DNA from: Alnus glutinosa | Taxonomy: Eukaryota; Streptophyta; Magnoliopsida; Fagales; Betulaceae | DNA: 64,000 nucleotides | Reading direction: 5' to 3' | Assembly: GCF_958979055.1 (NCBI RefSeq) | Contig: NC_084888.1 | Location: forward strand, 35,025,804-35,089,803 | Translations under genes and position numbers: made by a program | Shown here: one piece after another, positions 59,530 to 64,000 of the stretch | Numbering within the stretch: the stretch's first letter is position 1 | How the letters are laid out: each line of letters begins with the position of its first letter | Notes under the pieces: generated by a model | What the model saw: only the letters and a program-made list of their open reading frames with translations | Databases searched by the model: none | What the model was told of the DNA's origin: nothing

Positions 59530-60513
59530 GTGAGTTGATTGAGCTTTGTATGGGATTGTGAATTTGTGATGTTTTGGTTCGTTGAATTTGGGTTGTGATC
59601 TTGTTGTTTTGGGTTGGGGTATTATTTTGTTGAATTTCTTGGAAACTGTTTCACGGTTTCGCTTACTGTTGATCGTTTGGGTTCTGGGGAATTGTGTCGG
59701 ATTTGAAATTGTGGTGGAGATCGGGATCGGATCGTGAAAGTTAGGCCGAGTTTGGTTGTGTTTAATCGGGTTTGATTTGGAATTTGAATTCCACATGTTT
59801 CCGTGTTTGATTTGGTTTCGAAATTCTCTTTGACTTGTTTTGGTTCCGAATACGTAGTTGTGAAGCAAACAGGCGTTGAAAATTGGCATTGGCTTATTTA
59901 ATATCGATTTTTACGCGTTTAATATAATGTAACTAGACCAAGCTTTTGAACTTCATGACGTTGTCCTTGATTTTTGGAATTACCACGTTGTGGAACTCGA
60001 CATCGTTGAATACTTGAATTGGTTTGAGGATTTCGGGTTTATGGAATTCAAGTTTGATTGTTTATATATTTCTATATTAAGCAACCAATGTGAATTTGAA
60101 ATTTGAAATTTGGGCATCCATTTCCAAATTGGGTGGCCCGGTTTTATGCAACTGATTGAAATCTTTATTAACTGCCTGGAATTTGATCTCTGGTTTGGTT
60201 TTGGGATCTGATAATTGATATGGCAATTTCTGTGATGTGGATCTATCGTGGGATCGTTTGATTGTAAGGAATTACAGTACACAGATACAGACACAAGCTC
60301 TCACACACACATATTGCAGCAAAAAAGTATTGGTAACCTCCAATTTTGTGCCATACCTAATCCTTCTAACTTGGATTGCTAATGTTGACTTTTATTACCA
60401 TTGTATCGAACCTCAAGTCCTTTAGGATTCTGTCCTGATTAACTAGTGAGAATTGTGCTGACAATGGGTCATTTTTTTTTTGGGGGGATTTGGTGGCAGT
60501 GAGGAGGATCTGG

Positions 60514-60589
60514 ATGGTGAGGCTTCTTCGTGTTTGATGAGTTTTTTCAGCGACGTATGTCTAAGCTATGGTGTTTAAGAAGAGGTTAG
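60514..60589 (+). promoter_or_regulatory. Three upstream ORFs in the TRP leader
   Basis: If exon 2 begins at 60,500, three ATGs precede the start: 60,514-60,537 (seven codons plus stop), 60,537-60,578 and 60,557-60,589. The last two overlap the main ATG at 60,568 in other frames. They would be expected to reduce translation of the main protein. A second acceptor (TTTTTTCAG) at 60,550 would remove the first two. Confidence 0.5.
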
Positions 60590-63500
60590 ATGATGGATTT
60601 AATGGATTCCAGGTCCCTGCTATACCTAGAGGTCCCAGATCTGTTCGAGTAAGTATTTCTTGCAAGTCAATAAGACTAAATTTACTTATCAAAAAAAAGT
60701 ATTTCTTGCAATTCTAGTTGTTCGCTGTTTTCCATTATTCTATGTGCCAAACTCTAGTTCTAACTCTGTAAATCTTGGTTATTGATTCCAGAGGAGGGGT
60801 CTGTGTAAGAAGACAGTTGAGGATAGTCAAATCTGTGCATTTGAATTACTGGCTTCTATAGCTGGCAAGTTATTGCAGGAAAGCGAAAGTTCTGCTTCTA
60901 GTAATGCATCTGAAGGAAATGATCAGCCTTCCACTAGCAAATATGTTAAACGGGAACAACAAGATGAGGATAAACCATTCGTGGCACGGTGGAAAAATCA
61001 GGGAAGTTGTGGAGACAGTTCTTTGGCCTCTGAGCTGGCCTCACAAAACATCAATCTTAAGTGTATTCTGAAGGAACTTTCACATGCTGAAAGTGATGAT
61101 GTTTTGGAACGCAATTCAATCATTAATAACTCTGACTGCTCACAGAAAGTCAGTGGGGATTTGAAGTCTGCAATTTGCAAAAGCAAGACTGATTTTGGAA
61201 ACTATTCTAGTAAAGTGGAGGGAGACTCCCCTCATTTTGGGGAGTCTTGTGATGCTAATGTAAGGAATGAAATTCAAAGACAACAAGAGGTTGAGGGGTT
61301 GAAAACTGAAGGTGCTATTGCATTTAATTCAAAGGAGCCAATGGAGTCGTGTCTAAAATCTCCTGCAGCAATTGACTCTGACAGTAATGTCAAGTTGCCA
61401 TTGCGCCAGGACCCTGTTCCTGATGCTTGTTTTTCCAGGCATAGGAATGATATTATGTTAGGTAGTAGAGATGATGACGAAAATTTATCTAGGTGCTTTA
61501 AACCTAGCACCAAAATAAAGGCTTCTAGGCCTCCACCACGAATTGCAGACCGAAGAATAAGGAAGTTGCTTAATTCCAAATACTGGAAAGTAGCTCCAAA
61601 ACTGAAGGATTGTGAACTTTCTAGATCTGGTAAGCAGTTGACGAATGGTTTGAACATACTATTCTTCATATTTACGCTATGCTTGTGTTTCAAGTATATT
61701 CAATTCTCACTATTATTATCTTATTAATAAAGTTGATGATTTCTGCATTTCTAGATGGGGGGTTAAAACCTCTTTATCGCAAGAGAAAAATCTTTTGCAA
61801 CCGTGAAAGAGGTCAGCGTGACATTCTCTTTAAGAGGAGGAAAATGTTTGACCAAAGCTCAGTAGTGATTTCTGATGGTGGGTTCAGTAGTGAAAGTGTT
61901 TCTAATTCACCCGAGAAAGGAATGACTGAAGGTAAGACCACCGCCTCTGCAAATTTGCATTGAGGTCCTTTTCCACTTTATTAATCTGTTTGTGTTTCTT
62001 ATTACTGTTGGGATTTTGGGTTTGTGGTCCTCAATAGTGGCGCTCAATAAATGTAATTATTTTGTGCAGCAAATAGGGTATCATCTTCGGTTATGGGTCA
62101 TCAAGCATCCTTCCACTCCAAGGATTCTCTCGGTACTAGAACGTTTGGCTGTTTGATATATATTCACTCTTTTCATTTTATTTTGTTATGGTATCCCAGC
62201 GGTTCTTATGTGTTGTATGTTTTTCTGCGCAGTTAAGTTAAGCATTAAGTCCTTCAGGGTACCAGAGCTTTATATTGATGTCCCAGAAACTGCCACTGTT
62301 GGTTCATTGAAGGTATTAAAACGTCAAGTCTTTTCTTTTCAGTTTGGCAATCATATTCTACTTAGCCAAAAAAATAAAAAGATAGTTATATTGTCAAGGA
62401 TGCACATTGCAATGCAACAACACTACTCTTTTTCTTTTTAAGACTCTCCAACTGTTTTGCTATATCTGAAGTAATGAGGCTACATGCTAGAGTCTTCTGC
62501 AATATGATATAAGCATAATGCTTTGCAGATCTATTGTTTTTATCGTTTTACTTTCCCTTGTAGTTCCCATGACTTTTTCCTTAGTGACAGGGACAATTGC
62601 TTGTCTGTCGCACTGGTAATAGGTTTTCAGTTAGATCTTCCTAAGTGCAACTTTTTTTCTTGCCTTCTACATCATATAGTGATATTATATGACTCTTTTG
62701 TAGAGGACCGTTATGGAAGCTGTAACTGCTATACTTGGAGGTGAATTACATGTTGGGATTCTTCTTCAAGGGAAGAAGGTTAGAGATGATAACAGAACTC
62801 TATTGCAGACAGGAATTTCTTGTAAAGACAATCTGGATTCCCTTGGTTTCACATTGGAGCCCAGTATAGTGCAAACTCCTCCACCTATGTGCTCTAATGA
62901 TCTCCCTCCTCTGTTAACATGTGACTCATCTCAACTTTTAACCAGGTAATTCAAACGTGCTTTTGCAAAATCCTTTCTCAGAGTTGGCATTTTGCATTGC
63001 TTGATAATTTGTTATTATTTTAAAGCCCAAATGGTCATCAATTTCTTTTTTCCTTATTTTTTTTTCACCTATCATCTCTTACAAAAATGCTAAAGGATAT
63101 GATCATATCCAAGCTGCCCCTCCTAAGACACCATTTAAGTGGGACTAGTACTGGGTAGGGACCTTTTAGGGCCATTGTCTGGTGCAATGTAGAGTCCTGG
63201 ACTGCCAAGCACTAGTGTGCAGGCTTGAGTCTTGAGAGTGGTCACTTCATGAAAAATTATTCAAGGGTATAGGACTTTATGCAAGCCATTCCTCTCAGGA
63301 CCCCACTTTGGTGGAACCAGTGTTGGCTACTGGCCCTTATTTCTTATATAGATTTGAGTGGGTTGGACATTCAAAAATGCAAAGAATTAGTGTGTGCTCT
63401 GTGTTTCATAGCATCGAATGGTCCAGGAAAGTTTACTTTTATTAGTTCTCATGAGGCCTAAAAGTTTTGCAAATCAAAATAGAGCAGGTTCCTTACCATG

Positions 63501-63964
63501 ATGCCTAAGCTTTGACATTTTTGAATGGGTTGAGATTTTTGGTTTAAGTTTAGCCTTTTGGAATTGAGAATCGATGGTGTTTTTGCATAATGCATTATCA
63601 GTGTTTTTTTTTTCCTACTAAAGCTTGTATTATATTGCTTTCTTTCCAGCTCCCAAGGAAATCCAGTTTTAGAATCGGGGATCTCTGATCCCTTAACTGA
63701 CCCTCCTCCACTGAGCAATTCGGGCAACCACATTGAGAGTAATTATGATACAGTTTCCTCGCATATTGACACAATTGACAAAACAACGCCAGATTCCAAA
63801 GCGCTAGTTGCTCTTCCAGCAATGAGCATGGAGGCACTGGCTGTGGCTCCCTTGAACCAAAAAACAAGGCATTCTGAACTTGTACAGCGTCGAACCAGGA
63901 GGCCATTCTCTGTGTCAGAAGTAGAAGCATTGGTGCATGCAGTTGAGGAACTTGGGACTGGGAG
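60568..63964 (+). CDS. Telomere-repeat-binding protein of the TRP/TRFL family (5' part)
   Basis: Coding exons: 60,568-60,648, 60,792-61,629, 61,755-61,931, 62,070-62,132, 62,233-62,312, 62,704-62,945 and 63,650-63,964, giving about 598 residues with clean GT..AG borders. A non-coding first exon ends at 59,529 (GAG/GTGAGT), and exon 2 starts at about 60,500. The protein begins MVFKKRLDDGFNGFQVP, the hallmark of plant TRP proteins, followed by CAFELLASIAGKLL, a basic block (PRIADRRIRKLLNSKYWK), a ubiquitin-like domain at about residues 387-470 (VKLSIKSFRVPELYIDVPET, GILLQGKKVRDD), and the start of the C-terminal Myb/SANT domain (RRPFSVSEVEALVHAVEELG). The last visible exon ends at GTGR, and the rest of the Myb domain lies beyond the window. 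TRP proteins bind double-stranded TTTAGGG repeats in the nucleus through the Myb domain plus a plant-specific extension. The exact orthologue (TRP1 to TRP5) cannot be fixed here. Confidence 0.93.
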
Positions 63965-64000
63965 GTGTGATGTTCTTCACCACTTATTGGCTTTACTAGA

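Noticed and set aside
59416..59889. 157-codon antisense frame
   Set aside because: It overlaps the TRP 5' UTR and intron, has low-complexity Asn/Pro/Lys composition and matches no family.
60873..61727. 284-codon single-exon reading of the TRP gene
   Set aside because: It reads through the donor at 61,630 into the intron; the spliced model with the conserved N-terminus is better.

Overview
The window is nuclear DNA of a flowering plant. It has large introns with GT..AG borders, AT-rich intergenic DNA, many MITEs and other retroelements, and plant-specific gene families (DC1-domain proteins, IDN2/FDM, alpha-expansin, plant TRP telomere-repeat proteins). The gene style suggests a eudicot, perhaps a woody rosid, but nothing here fixes the species.

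Left part (1-12 kb): a tandem segmental duplication carries two copies of a DC1-domain gene on the minus strand. The left copy is a pseudogene. Its upstream DNA is split by a young 5.7-kb Ty3/gypsy chromovirus with equal-length, apparently identical 544-bp LTRs and a perfect 5-bp target duplication. The right copy keeps the matching site without the element. A large inverted repeat lies between the two units. From 12 to 16.2 kb there is only MITE, foldback and LINE debris.

Middle (17-33.5 kb): two tandem plus-strand genes of the IDN2/FDM family, which acts in RNA-directed DNA methylation. The first is a complete IDN2-like gene (zf-XS, XS, coiled coil, XH; 637 aa predicted). Its last intron is 4.8 kb and filled with antisense LINE fragments. 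The second encodes only a shortened coiled coil plus XH (about 326 aa). It lacks the zinc finger, the RNA-binding XS domain and the central coiled-coil exons. From 33.5 to 39.9 kb there is an orphan promoter-like block (telo-box, GGCCCA, TATA), a three-layer nested insertion and a clean hAT MITE.

Right part: a complete three-exon alpha-expansin on the minus strand (39,987-41,993); then about 17 kb with no gene I can support, holding several MITE families, a 63-bp-period tandem repeat, a foldback with an (AT)n loop, a tRNA-derived SINE with target duplications, and a long (TA)n tract; then the 5' part of a TRP-type telomere-repeat-binding protein gene (60,568 onward), which runs off the window inside its Myb domain. 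Its leader carries upstream ORFs that overlap the start codon.

The genes do not form a pathway together. The link of most interest is that an RdDM factor gene and its XS-less neighbour lie among, and in one case contain, the kinds of repeats that RdDM silences.
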